A stretch of 14,154 nucleotides of DNA from Actinomycetota bacterium (lineage in GTDB: Bacteria; Actinomycetota; Actinomycetes; Actinomycetales; Actinomycetaceae): the NCBI GenBank assembly GCA_019425105.1, contig JAHYYD010000034.1, forward strand, positions 1 to 14,154, in the 5' to 3' direction. Made by a program: the position numbers and the translations under genes. Below, piece by piece: positions 6,683 to 14,154 of the stretch (positions within the stretch are counted from its first letter, which is position 1; each line of letters begins with the position of its first letter). The notes below the pieces were generated by a model. It saw only the letters and a program-made list of their open reading frames with translations. It made no database searches and had not been told where the DNA came from.

Positions 6683-7837
6683 ATGCGCACACCTCCCACC
6701 GTTGCCGTCATTGGCGGCGGACAGCTGGCACGGATGATGCAGGAGAGCGCGATTGCGCTCGGAATCAACCTGCGCGCACTTGTCGAGGCCGACGACGGGT
6801 CGACCGGGCAGGTGACGGTTGATAAGGCGGCGGGGGCTCCCGCTGACCTGGATGCGGTCCGCGCGCTCATCGACGGCGCGGACGTCCTCACCTTCGAGCA
6901 CGAGCACATTCCAGCGGCCACCATGGAGGAGGCTGCGCGCCTCGTCTCCGTTCAGCCCCCGGCGAGCGCCCTGCTCTACGCGCAGGACAAGCTCGCCATG
7001 CGCGAGCGCCTGACCGCGATGGGTATTCCGTGCCCCGCGTGGGCCCGCGTCGAGGACGAATCCCAGCTGGAGGAGTTCGGCGCCACGATCGGTTGGCCTC
7101 TCATCGTCAAGACGCCGCGCGGCGGTTACGACGGGCACGGTGTGGCTGTCGCTCATAGCCCCGCGGACGTGGCCTCGTGGTGGGGGCATGGTCCCCTCCT
7201 GGCCGAGGCCCTGGTTCCCTTCACGGGCGAGGTGGCCGCTCTGCTGGCGCGCACCCCGTCGGGCGAGATTGCCTCGTGGCCCGTCGCCTCCACCGTGCAG
7301 GTGGACGGCGTGTGCGCCGAGGTGACCGCTCCCGCCGTCGGTATCCGACCCGAGACGGCCGCCGAGGCACGCCGCATCGGCGAGTGCATCGCCTCCGAGC
7401 TGGGAGTTACCGGCGTCCTCGCCGTCGAAATGTTTGTCGTCGGTGAGGGTGCGGACGAGCGCGTCCTCGTCAACGAGCTCGCCATGCGTCCTCATAATAC
7501 GGGGCACTGGACCATCGACGGGGCGATCACCAGCCAGTTCGAGCAGCACCTGCGCGCCGTCCTCGATCTGCCGCTCGGCTCGACCGATCTGCGTGCTCCG
7601 GGCTCGCACTCCGTCATGGTGAATCTCCTCGGCTCGGCTCACGATCAGCCCGCGCGCGCCCTCGCAGCGGCCTTCGCGGCCGGGGGAGCGGGCGCGAAGG
7701 TCCACCTGTACGGCAAGGAAGTGCGCCCCGGCCGCAAGCTCGGACACGTCACCGTCGTCGATCAGGACCCCGCCCTCGCCCTTGAGCGGGCACGGGCCGC
7801 AGTCGCCGCTCTCCGGGGCGACGCACCCACCGACTAA
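6683..7837 (+). CDS. purK: N5-carboxyaminoimidazole ribonucleotide synthase PurK
   Basis: ATP-grasp enzyme that carboxylates AIR to N5-CAIR with ATP and bicarbonate, the step before PurE in de novo purine synthesis; cytoplasmic. The 384 residues are a normal PurK length and show VIGGGQLARMM at 9-19, LTFEHEHI at 69-76, Lys103, the ATP-lid Lys143 in KTPRGGYDGHG, FTGEVAALLAR at 180-190, AVEMF at 247-251 and the metal/substrate stretch VNELAMRPHNTGHWT at 263-277. The ATG at 6683 has AAGGAG 11 bases upstream and directly precedes the conserved beta strand. A GTG at 6671 would add four residues but lies on the ribosome site; it does fall where transcription from TAGATT (6659-6664) would begin, so a leaderless longer form cannot be excluded. 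purE follows after 66 bases. Confidence 0.96.
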   Translation: MRTPPTVAVIGGGQLARMMQESAIALGINLRALVEADDGSTGQVTVDKAAGAPADLDAVRALIDGADVLTFEHEHIPAATMEEAARLVSVQPPASALLYAQDKLAMRERLTAMGIPCPAWARVEDESQLEEFGATIGWPLIVKTPRGGYDGHGVAVAHSPADVASWWGHGPLLAEALVPFTGEVAALLARTPSGEIASWPVASTVQVDGVCAEVTAPAVGIRPETAAEARRIGECIASELGVTGVLAVEMFVVGEGADERVLVNELAMRPHNTGHWTIDGAITSQFEQHLRAVLDLPLGSTDLRAPGSHSVMVNLLGSAHDQPARALAAAFAAGGAGAKVHLYGKEVRPGRKLGHVTVVDQDPALALERARAAVAALRGDAPTD

Positions 7838-7853
7838 CCTTCCACCCACTGAC

Positions 7854-7878
7854 GGCCGCGGGACCAGGTGCCCCGGCC
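7854..7878 (+). other. Imperfect GC-rich hairpin in the purK-purE gap
   Basis: GGCCGCGGG (7854-7862) can pair with CCCCGGCC (7871-7878) with one bulged base and an 8-base loop. The right arm and its continuation, GCCCCGGCCTCGTT (7870-7883), repeat exactly the dapC/dapD terminator arm on the opposite strand. There is no U tract and the purE ribosome site lies 14 bases further on. It may be a decayed terminator or a weak attenuator or processing structure. Confidence 0.3.
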
Positions 7879-7903
7879 TCGTTCCCTCCCGAAAGGACTG
7901 CCC

Positions 7904-8458
7904 GTGACTACCGACCTTGACATCCAGCTGACCGCCACCGGCGATAATCCGATCGTCGGCGTCGTCATGGGTTCCGACTCTGACTGGCCGACCATGGAGC
8001 CCGCCGTTGCTGCGCTCGCGGAGTTCGGCATCGCCTGCGAGGTCGGCGTCGTCTCCGCCCACCGCATGCCCGAGGACATGGTGGCCTACGGGAGGAGCGC
8101 CTCGGCACGCGGCCTGCGCGTCATCATCGCCGGAGCTGGGGGAGCGGCCCACCTGCCCGGCATGCTCGCAGCCCTCACTGAGCTACCCGTCATCGGCGTC
8201 CCTGTGCCGCTCAAGCACCTTGACGGCGTCGACTCCCTGCACTCCATCGTCCAGATGCCCGCCGGTGTCCCCGTCGCGACCGTCTCCATCGCGGGTGCGC
8301 GTAACGCGGGCCTGCTCGCCGCACGGATCCTCGGTGCGGGCGAAGGCGAGCGCGCCGAGGGCCTGCGTGCCCAGATGCGTTCGTTCCAGAAGGACCTGCG
8401 CGACGTGGCCAGTGCGAAGGGCGCGGCGCTCGCTCGACGCGTGTCAGAGGCACGCTGA
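7904..8458 (+). CDS. purE: 5-(carboxyamino)imidazole ribonucleotide mutase PurE
   Basis: Converts N5-CAIR from PurK to CAIR, completing the AIR carboxylation pair; usually an octamer in the cytoplasm. The 184 residues contain the class I PurE landmarks: [13 protein letters not shown] at 19-31, the SAHRMPEDM motif with catalytic His53, [17 protein letters not shown] at 74-90 and the long [19 protein letters not shown] segment that closes the active site. The GTG at 7904 is chosen because GAAAGGA lies 6 bases before it and the first strand follows soon after; starting at 7868 would add 12 residues without family similarity. The C-terminal tail is charged and variable, as usual. It is in the same direction as purK, 66 bases downstream, most likely in one transcript. 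galE follows with its own promoter. Confidence 0.96.
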   Translation: MTTDLDIQLTATGDNPIVGVVMGSDSDWPTMEPAVAALAEFGIACEVGVVSAHRMPEDMVAYGRSASARGLRVIIAGAGGAAHLPGMLAALTELPVIGVPVPLKHLDGVDSLHSIVQMPAGVPVATVSIAGARNAGLLAARILGAGEGERAEGLRAQMRSFQKDLRDVASAKGAALARRVSEAR

Positions 8459-8509
8459 GCAACGCAAACACAAGCACGGTGCGGGTAGCCCTAAGGGGTC
8501 GGTGCGTCG

Positions 8510-8521
8510 TATCCTGGAACC
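8510..8521 (+). promoter_or_regulatory. -10 element of galE, predicted leaderless start
   Basis: TATCCT at 8510-8515 fits the TANNNT -10 pattern, with the galE ATG beginning 7 bases after the hexamer, the distance expected for transcription starting at the initiation codon. There is no good Shine-Dalgarno sequence (only TGGAA) and no clear -35. The 63-base gap after purE is consistent with an independent promoter. Confidence 0.45.
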
Positions 8522-9517
<996 letters not shown>

Positions 9518-9538
9518 ATACCTGTCGGCGCCGATAGA

Positions 9539-9576
9539 GCACCGGCCTCGTTCCTGGAAGGAAACGAGGCCGGTGC
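9539..9576. terminator. Bidirectional hairpin terminator between galE and the LCP operon
   Basis: GCACCGGCCTCGTT (9539-9552) pairs perfectly over 14 bases with 9563-9576; the stem continues with CC/GG across a single bulged A to a 5-base loop. It starts 22 bases after the galE stop and ends 43 bases beyond the stop of the converging LCP gene. On the plus strand it is followed by TTGTATCGTCG, almost the same tail as the minus-strand side of the dapC/dapD hairpin. Confidence 0.85.
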
Positions 9577-9619
9577 TTGTATCGTCGAACGTAGATAGCG
9601 CGATGCTGGGCGCAGTGCG

Positions 9620-11005
9620 TTAGATCCCGTCGACCTGGTTGAGATCCGACGTCGTCAGCGTACCGGCGCGCAGCTTGGCGAAGAAATCGTCTGCGGTCGT
9701 ATCGCGCAGCAGGACAGCGGATGCTCCCGCGTTCGTTGTAAAGTTCAGCGACTCGATCGGCGGGACGCCCATCATCTGATTCGACGAGGCGGAGCGCAGC
9801 GCCCACACGAGCGACGCGACCGTGATGACGGAGGAGTCTTCGTCAACCGTGAAAGACTTGGAGCCCGCGCGCTCCACGCGCAGGGTCTTCGCGGGATTAA
9901 TGAGGGTTGAGGGCGAGGCCGCCGAGGAAATGACCTTCGAAATCACCTGGCGCTGACGCTTCGTGCGGCCGATGTCGCCCTCGGGGTCCTGGTAGCGCAT
10001 ACGTGAGAACTGCAGCGCAGTCGTGCCGTCCACCGTGTGGCAGCCCGCGGTCCACTTGAGGCCGGAATACTGGTCGTCCGCGTCGTTGTCGTAGCACAGC
10101 TCGACGCCGCCGACAGCATCCACCATGTCGGGCACGGCGCCCATGCCGATCTGAACGAAGTGATCGACCGTCAGACCCGTCAGCTTTTCGACGGTTTCGA
10201 CGAGCAGCTGCGGCCCGCCATAAGCGTAGGAGGCGTTGATCTTGTCCCAGCCGACGCCCGGGATCTCCGCGTACGTGTCGCGGGGAATCGAGAGCGCAAC
10301 CGTCTGGCCGTTCGGGGCGACGTTGACGAGCATGATCGAGTCAGCGCGCTCGGACTCATCGAAACCGTCCTTGACAGCGCCGTCCGCACGCGAGTCCGAG
10401 CCGGCCAGCAGGTAGGTCGTACCCGGCGTATCGGCGGCGCCCGACAGCGCGCTCACGCGACCCATGTTCGTGTTGGCATCCCACATGAGAAAGCCGCCCC
10501 ACGCCAGGATGATGACCAGGAAGAGGCACAGGGTCTTCAAGATCGGGTGGCGGCGCTTGCGTCGCCTTGGCGCGCTCACCGGAGCCGACGGGGCTGGAGG
10601 AGCGGCGGGCGCGGGCGCGGGCATGTCCTGGGCGCGATTGATCGTCACCTGACGAGGCTCATTCCCGGAGGGCGCGTAGGTATTCGAGCCCGAGGAACGG
10701 CCAGAGCCCGGCGCGTAGGACGGGGGGTTGGAGGCCGATGCGGGCTGGAACGACGGCGGGCGCTGGACGGGGGTGCGGCGCGGGAAAATCGACTGAGAGT
10801 CGCGCTGCGGCTGGTCCAGCGTGCGTGGCATCAGGGGGCGCGAGGCGTCGGCCTCGTCCTCCGAAATCCTCCACATCTGCGGCGCCAGGGCCTCGGGTGG
10901 GGGAGTGGGGGCACTGCCGCGCACCTCTTCACCGACGACGTGGGCGTCGTCGGATGCGGGACGGCGTCGTTTCGGATCCGGTGTAAACGAGGGGGGAGTG
11001 CTCAT
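9620..11005 (-). CDS. LytR-CpsA-Psr (LCP) family protein with long cytoplasmic N-terminal tail
   Basis: Predicted membrane-anchored phosphotransferase that links undecaprenyl-phosphate-bound glycopolymers to peptidoglycan outside the cell. The protein has 461 residues: a Pro/Ser/Ala-rich, probably disordered cytoplasmic region (1-146), a basic anchor RRRKRR (147-152), one membrane segment (about 156-174), and an LCP domain from about 195. Domain marks are YLLAGSDSR (198-206), ADSIMLVNV (221-229), SIPRDTYAEIPG with Arg242-Asp243, the FSRMRY motif (333-338) and the Arg347/Arg350 region GRTKRQRQ. Cys304 and Cys322 stand where actinobacterial LCP proteins usually form a disulfide. The ATG at 11005 overlaps the stop of the preceding gene (ATGA) and has AAGGA just upstream, so translation is probably coupled. 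Last gene of the GT2-DUF2304-LCP-LCP operon. The polymer transferred is unknown. Confidence 0.93.
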   Translation of the reverse strand: MSTPPSFTPDPKRRRPASDDAHVVGEEVRGSAPTPPPEALAPQMWRISEDEADASRPLMPRTLDQPQRDSQSIFPRRTPVQRPPSFQPASASNPPSYAPGSGRSSGSNTYAPSGNEPRQVTINRAQDMPAPAPAAPPAPSAPVSAPRRRKRRHPILKTLCLFLVIILAWGGFLMWDANTNMGRVSALSGAADTPGTTYLLAGSDSRADGAVKDGFDESERADSIMLVNVAPNGQTVALSIPRDTYAEIPGVGWDKINASYAYGGPQLLVETVEKLTGLTVDHFVQIGMGAVPDMVDAVGGVELCYDNDADDQYSGLKWTAGCHTVDGTTALQFSRMRYQDPEGDIGRTKRQRQVISKVISSAASPSTLINPAKTLRVERAGSKSFTVDEDSSVITVASLVWALRSASSNQMMGVPPIESLNFTTNAGASAVLLRDTTADDFFAKLRAGTLTTSDLNQVDGI

Positions 11006-12333
11006 TGGTCCTTCGGCGGGCAGGTGGCGGCTGTCTGCTTAGCGGCTTCCTCGTTCGCCGCGTTATTCGCGACGGATGCAGACTGCTCGGTGTTATCCGT
11101 AGTGGTCTCCTCGGAGCCGGGATCGGTCGTGGGATCGGTCGTCGAATCCTGCGTCGGAGCAGACGTCGAAGGAGCTGTCGTCGCGGTCGGGTCGGGGACG
11201 ACGAGCTGCGCGCCGTTGCCGTCCGTGTAGGTCGTGCCCACGGGCAGGGCCTGATCGTTCTTCAACGCGGTCCACACGTTGCGGGCCATCGGATCGGACG
11301 GAATGCGGCGGTTTGGATCCCAGGAGGGTTCCTCGACCGGCATGGTGACGAACTGGATGTTGGTGCGATCCACCTTTTGCAGCACGTTGATGAGCAGGGA
11401 TGCATCCGAGCTGGCGTTTCCGAGGTTATCGGAGACGTTCACGGCGGAAATCGCGGCCTGCAGGAAGTTAATGAGCGCGCCGGGATCGGTCACGTAGTTC
11501 TTGTCTTGCAGCTCACGCAGCATCGCGGAAATCAGTTGCTGCTGGCGGCCGATGCGCGAAATGTCGGAACCGTCGCCCTGTCCCTTGCGCGAGCGCATGT
11601 AGGCCAGCGAGTGAGTGCCCGACAGCTTCCAACAGCCCGGGTCGATGTAGAGCTGGGCGGAATCGTCGTCGATGCGCTTGGGGATGTTGAACCAGATGCC
11701 GCCGAGCGCATCGATCATGTTAATGAAGCCAGCGAAATCGACGACCATGAAGGCGTCGATGGACATGCCGGAGAGCTTTTCAACGGTCGACTTCACGCAG
11801 GCGATGCCGGGGGCGATGTCCTCCGGATCGTCGCCACCGTTCGCGCCGTAGACCATCGCGTTGTTAAACATGTCGTCGCTGGTCGGCTCGCTCGTGGTGC
11901 CGTCACGGTGCTTGCACGCGGGGATGTCAACCAGTGTGTCACGGGGGATGGACACGATCTGCACGCGGGAGCGGTCCGCACTGACGTGAATCACCATCGT
12001 CGAGTCGTTGCGCAGGCCGGGGACGTCATCTGCGTCGCCCGCGCCCAGCTCGCCGCTGGCGCCATTGCGTGAGTCGGTTCCGACCACGAGGATGTTGACG
12101 GCGCGTCCCTCGAAAGAATCGGGGGTCGCGTTGTTCTGATCGTCAGTTGAGTATGCGTCGATATTGACGACTCGGTTAGCGAACTGGTTGCTCAATTTGG
12201 CGTACACGAAACCCGCCGATGACACCACGAAGAGCACGCCGGCCAGGAGCACGGCGAGTGCGCCGCGCAGGAGGCCGAAGCGTCCGTAGTTGACGGCCGA
12301 GTGCTGGATCGGTCGCAGATTCACGTTACTCAT
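11002..12333 (-). CDS. LytR-CpsA-Psr (LCP) family protein with Thr/Ser-rich C-terminal tail
   Basis: Second LCP glycopolymer ligase of the operon, 443 residues. A short cytoplasmic N-terminus is followed by one membrane segment (about 21-45) and the extracellular LCP domain: ILVVGTDSRNG (81-91), NDSTMVIHVS (109-118), SIPRDTLVDIP with Arg131-Asp132, YMRSRKG with Arg247 (245-251), and SRIGRQQQ with Arg260/Arg263. An insert at about 140-180 carries Cys140 and Cys179. Residues about 380-443 are a Thr/Ser/Asp/Ala-rich tail ending in CPPKDQ. The ATG at 12333 is preferred because it overlaps the end of the DUF2304 gene by only 8 bases and gives a compact N-terminus; a start at 12411 would overlap by 86 bases. 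Neither start has a clear ribosome site, so coupling to upstream translation is likely. It differs enough from the next LCP protein that the two probably have different acceptors or polymers. Confidence 0.92.
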   Translation of the reverse strand: MSNVNLRPIQHSAVNYGRFGLLRGALAVLLAGVLFVVSSAGFVYAKLSNQFANRVVNIDAYSTDDQNNATPDSFEGRAVNILVVGTDSRNGASGELGAGDADDVPGLRNDSTMVIHVSADRSRVQIVSIPRDTLVDIPACKHRDGTTSEPTSDDMFNNAMVYGANGGDDPEDIAPGIACVKSTVEKLSGMSIDAFMVVDFAGFINMIDALGGIWFNIPKRIDDDSAQLYIDPGCWKLSGTHSLAYMRSRKGQGDGSDISRIGRQQQLISAMLRELQDKNYVTDPGALINFLQAAISAVNVSDNLGNASSDASLLINVLQKVDRTNIQFVTMPVEEPSWDPNRRIPSDPMARNVWTALKNDQALPVGTTYTDGNGAQLVVPDPTATTAPSTSAPTQDSTTDPTTDPGSEETTTDNTEQSASVANNAANEEAAKQTAATCPPKDQ

Positions 12334-12796
12334 CGGTTGTAACCATATCGTTATCTGGCGGGTTTGTCGGGAAATCAGGGCCGTTAGCGGCGCGTTCCAC
12401 TTCCGGGCCATCAGCGTGAACAGGAGAGGAGGCGGCGTTTTCAGGGGTTGTGTCCTCGGGCGGAAGGACGTGTGCGAGGGCGAGCGAACGAGCCAGGGTC
12501 GCCATGCGTGCCTCGGCCCGGGCCTCGCGCCGATAGGCGGTCACCATCTGCGCAATCAATGCGATGACGAGCCCGTAGACGATCAGGTTGACGCCACGCT
12601 CCACGCCGATGGCACGGGCGACCGTGTTGGCCAGCGACGGCACGAGGATCGCGACGATTGCCGCCGCGACGAGGACGCCGATGCCGATGCGGCGCAGGGC
12701 CAGGGACGAGGCCGAGGATACCGGGCGCACGAGCCACCACGCGGTGAGCCCGAGGGCCAGGAGCAACAGGACGCGGATCGCGATGTAGGCGCTCAT
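12326..12796 (-). CDS. DUF2304 family small membrane protein
   Basis: A 156-residue membrane protein with three predicted helices (about 3-23, 35-58 and 69-87), a charged amphipathic stretch (YRREARAEARMATLARSLAL, about 88-107) and an acidic, Pro/Asn-rich cytoplasmic tail. This layout is that of the DUF2304 family, which is commonly encoded beside GT2 glycosyltransferases of the polyprenyl-phosphate type; a role as membrane partner or flippase-like helper is inferred from that pairing. The ATG at 12796 overlaps the stop of the glycosyltransferase gene by four bases (ATGA), with a G-rich ribosome site (GGGGGGA) inside that gene. The tail beyond residue 110 is longer than I would expect for the family core. 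The assignment rests on topology and context more than on motifs. Confidence 0.82.
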   Translation of the reverse strand: MSAYIAIRVLLLLALGLTAWWLVRPVSSASSLALRRIGIGVLVAAAIVAILVPSLANTVARAIGVERGVNLIVYGLVIALIAQMVTAYRREARAEARMATLARSLALAHVLPPEDTTPENAASSPVHADGPEVERAANGPDFPTNPPDNDMVTTDE

Positions 12797-13491
12797 CGTC
12801 CCCCCAACGCCAGGTCGACGGCGATATTGACTGAGTTGAGCAGGGGCTGGCCCTTCGCCCGTGAGTAGTCCGTGTAGGAGATCGTCACGGGGTGTTCGGC
12901 GCCGGGCAGGCCACAGGCCGCCAGCTGGGAGACGATCTGCGAGGCGTGGGCCATGCGCGCGTGGGTGAGGTGCACGTGAGTGAGAGCATCCGCGCGGATG
13001 ACCCGCAGCCCGTTGTGCGTGTCGGTGAGGGCCATGCCGGTGCGCAGACGGGCAACGAGGGCTCCGAGGCGTAGCATCGCGCGCTTGACGATGCCGACCT
13101 GTGTATTCGAGCCGTCGCGGAAGCGAGATCCGAGGACAAACGCGAGGTCCTCCTCGCGCGCCCGATCAACCATCGCCGCCGCATCCGCCGGATCGTGTTG
13201 GCCGTCGGCATCGAAAGTGACGACGTAGCGGGCCCCACGCGCGAGCGCCGCCTCGAATCCGGTCTGCAGGGCAGCGCCCTGACCGAGGTTGAGGGGGTGG
13301 GTGGCCGTGTAGGCGCCGGCCGCGCGGGCCAGGGCCGCGGTGTTATCCGTTGACGCATCATCGACGACGAGGACATGCGGGAAAAGGGTACGCACGCCCG
13401 CGACGACGCCCCCGATGACGGGCGCCTCGTTGAACGCGGGGATGACGACCCACGTGTCGGAGCGCATCTGCATTCGATTAGTGTCGCACAT
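12793..13491 (-). CDS. Family 2 glycosyltransferase (polyprenyl-phosphate sugar transferase type)
   Basis: GT-A fold glycosyltransferase of about 232 residues, similar in style to the DPM1/GtrB catalytic domain, which moves a sugar from a nucleotide donor to polyprenyl phosphate at the inner membrane face. It shows WVVIPAFNEAPVIGGVV (14-30), the nucleotide-binding VLVVDDASTDNT with Asp44-Asp45 (40-51), NLGQGAALQTGF (68-79), the metal-binding DADGQHD motif (94-100), GSRF (121-124) and DTHNGLRVI (157-165). It has no membrane helices, so DUF2304 next door probably supplies the anchor. The start is uncertain: ATGs at 13491, 13473 and 13467 are all in frame and none has a ribosome site. 13491 is chosen as the first ATG after a possible TACCCT -10 (13521-13516). 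First gene of the leftward operon. Confidence 0.9.
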   Translation of the reverse strand: MCDTNRMQMRSDTWVVIPAFNEAPVIGGVVAGVRTLFPHVLVVDDASTDNTAALARAAGAYTATHPLNLGQGAALQTGFEAALARGARYVVTFDADGQHDPADAAAMVDRAREEDLAFVLGSRFRDGSNTQVGIVKRAMLRLGALVARLRTGMALTDTHNGLRVIRADALTHVHLTHARMAHASQIVSQLAACGLPGAEHPVTISYTDYSRAKGQPLLNSVNIAVDLALGGR

Positions 13492-13567
13492 CGGGGTGGG
13501 CACGCGCCTATAGTGAGGGTATCTGTGAACGCACCCGCGCGTGCAGCAACAAGGAGAGGGAAGCACC
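13492..13567. promoter_or_regulatory. Divergent promoters for the GT2 operon and the acetyltransferase gene
   Basis: On the plus strand TATAGT (13509-13514) matches the -10 consensus in five of six positions and would give a leader of about 47 bases containing AAGGAGAG. On the minus strand TACCCT (13521-13516) fits TANNNT and would start transcription about 18 bases before the GT2 ATG at 13491. The two -10 boxes nearly overlap, so the promoters may exclude each other. No convincing -35 is seen on either strand. Confidence 0.4.
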
Positions 13568-14154
13568 GTGATCGAGCCCAGCGCCGACGTCGCCCCCAGT
13601 GCGCTCGTCGCTCCTAGCGCGCGCGTCTGGCACCTCGCCCAGGTTCGAGAAGATGTATCCATCGGCGCAGAGACGATCGTCGGTCGGGGTGCATACATCG
13701 GCGAAGGCGTGCGCGTCGGGAATCGCTGCAAGATCCAGAACTACGCCCTCATCTATGAGCCCGCCTCCCTGGCTGACGGTGTGTTCGTCGGCCCCGCGGC
13801 CGTCTTCACGAACGACCACTGCCCCCGCGCGATCAACCCCGATGGGAGCCTCAAGAGCGCGAGCGACTGGGAACGCGTCGGCGTCACCGTCGAACGAGGC
13901 GCCGCCATCGGTGCCCGTGCCGTGTGCGTGGCCCCCGTGCGCATCGGCGCGTGGGCGTCGGTCGGTGCGGGCGCGGTCGTCACGTCAGACGTGGCACCCT
14001 ACGCCCTCGTCGTCGGCGTGCCCGCGCGTCGCGTCGGGTGGGTTGGCGAGGCCGGCGTGCCGCTCGTGGCCGCCGACGAGGCACCCAGGAGCGAGGCCGG
14101 GGACCGCACGTGGGTGTGTCTAGCCTCGGGACGCCGCTACATCGAGCGAGACGG
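13568..14154 (+). CDS. WbpD/WlbB-like sugar N-acetyltransferase (hexapeptide repeat), 3' end missing
   Basis: Left-handed beta-helix acetyltransferase; 195 codons are visible and the frame is still open at the window end. Hexapeptide repeats run from residue 4 (PSADVAPSALVAPSARV, then VSIGAETIVGRGAYIGEGVRVG) to about 150 (VRIGAWASVGAGAVVTSDV), closing with ALVVGVPARRVGWVG. The loop IYEPASLADGVFVGPAAVFTND followed by PRAINPDGSL and DW at 100-101 is characteristic of UDP-2-acetamido-3-amino-2,3-dideoxy-glucuronate N-acetyltransferases, which finish diacetamido-uronic acid donors for surface glycans. The GTG at 13568 follows AAGGAGAGGG. The tail after 160 (RTWVCLASGRRYIERD) resembles the C-terminal extension of actinobacterial members. 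It is divergent from the GT2 operon. The partner aminotransferase and dehydrogenase genes would be expected to the right. Substrate identity is inferred from the family. Confidence 0.88.
   Translation, partial: MIEPSADVAPSALVAPSARVWHLAQVREDVSIGAETIVGRGAYIGEGVRVGNRCKIQNYALIYEPASLADGVFVGPAAVFTNDHCPRAINPDGSLKSASDWERVGVTVERGAAIGARAVCVAPVRIGAWASVGAGAVVTSDVAPYALVVGVPARRVGWVGEAGVPLVAADEAPRSEAGDRTWVCLASGRRYIERD

Noticed and set aside
6647..8152. 501-codon minus-strand frame opposite purK and purE
   Set aside because: Longest antisense frame in the window, but it spans two strongly conserved genes and shows only composition-driven residues.
10037..11230. Plus-strand frames opposite the two LCP genes (also 11005-12072)
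   Set aside because: Antisense shadows; the minus-strand frames contain intact LCP motifs and start-stop overlaps.
13599..14123. 174-codon plus-strand frame at the right end
   Set aside because: Out of frame with the hexapeptide acetyltransferase starting at 13568, which has the ribosome site and clear repeats.

Overview
The window is ordinary high-GC actinobacterial chromosome: dense genes, short gaps, convergent pairs closed by GC-rich hairpins, and starts that mix Shine-Dalgarno-led with apparently leaderless genes. The gene content (actinobacterial seven-iron ferredoxin next to an aminotransferase of the succinyl-DAP pathway, a mycobacterial-type DapD, a Maf protein, a cyclase with an Rv1264-like regulatory domain, two LCP proteins with cytoplasmic tails, GT2 plus DUF2304) fits the Actinomycetaceae (Actinomyces/Schaalia-like). 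That placement is inferred from protein style, not from a marker gene. I see no tRNA, rRNA, CRISPR array, insertion sequence, phage gene or origin, and no gene-free stretch above 300 bases.

Region 1 (1-3267): a 5'-truncated ferredoxin gene and dapC read rightward. dapD and, upstream of it, maf read leftward. dapC and dapD converge on a long hairpin. DapD and DapC catalyse consecutive steps towards meso-diaminopimelate and lysine.

Region 2 (3268-6650): a 226-base AT-rich divergent spacer, full of palindromes and phased repeats, separates maf from a class III adenylate cyclase gene. This is followed by an OmpR-type response regulator and its HAMP-histidine kinase. The response regulator appears to have its own promoter and a leaderless GTG start.

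Region 3 (6651-9517): purK and purE, which together convert AIR to CAIR in purine synthesis, then galE with its own promoter. A terminator-like hairpin at the end of the kinase gene, with an alternative pairing, sits just upstream of purK.

Region 4 (9518-14154): a leftward operon with overlapping stop and start codons, GT2 glycosyltransferase > DUF2304 membrane protein > LCP2 > LCP1. It probably builds and attaches a cell-wall glycopolymer. Divergent from it, and cut off by the window end, is a WbpD/WlbB-like sugar N-acetyltransferase. galE (UDP-galactose supply), the acetyltransferase, GT2/DUF2304 and the LCP ligases together make this look like one edge of a surface-polysaccharide locus.

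I found no clearly new biological system. The observations most worth a second look are the operator-dense spacer before the cyclase and its sequence echo before the response regulator, the recurring -10-to-start-codon spacing, the repeated terminator-like motif in three gaps, the kinase/purK hairpin switch, and the unusual tails of the two LCP proteins.
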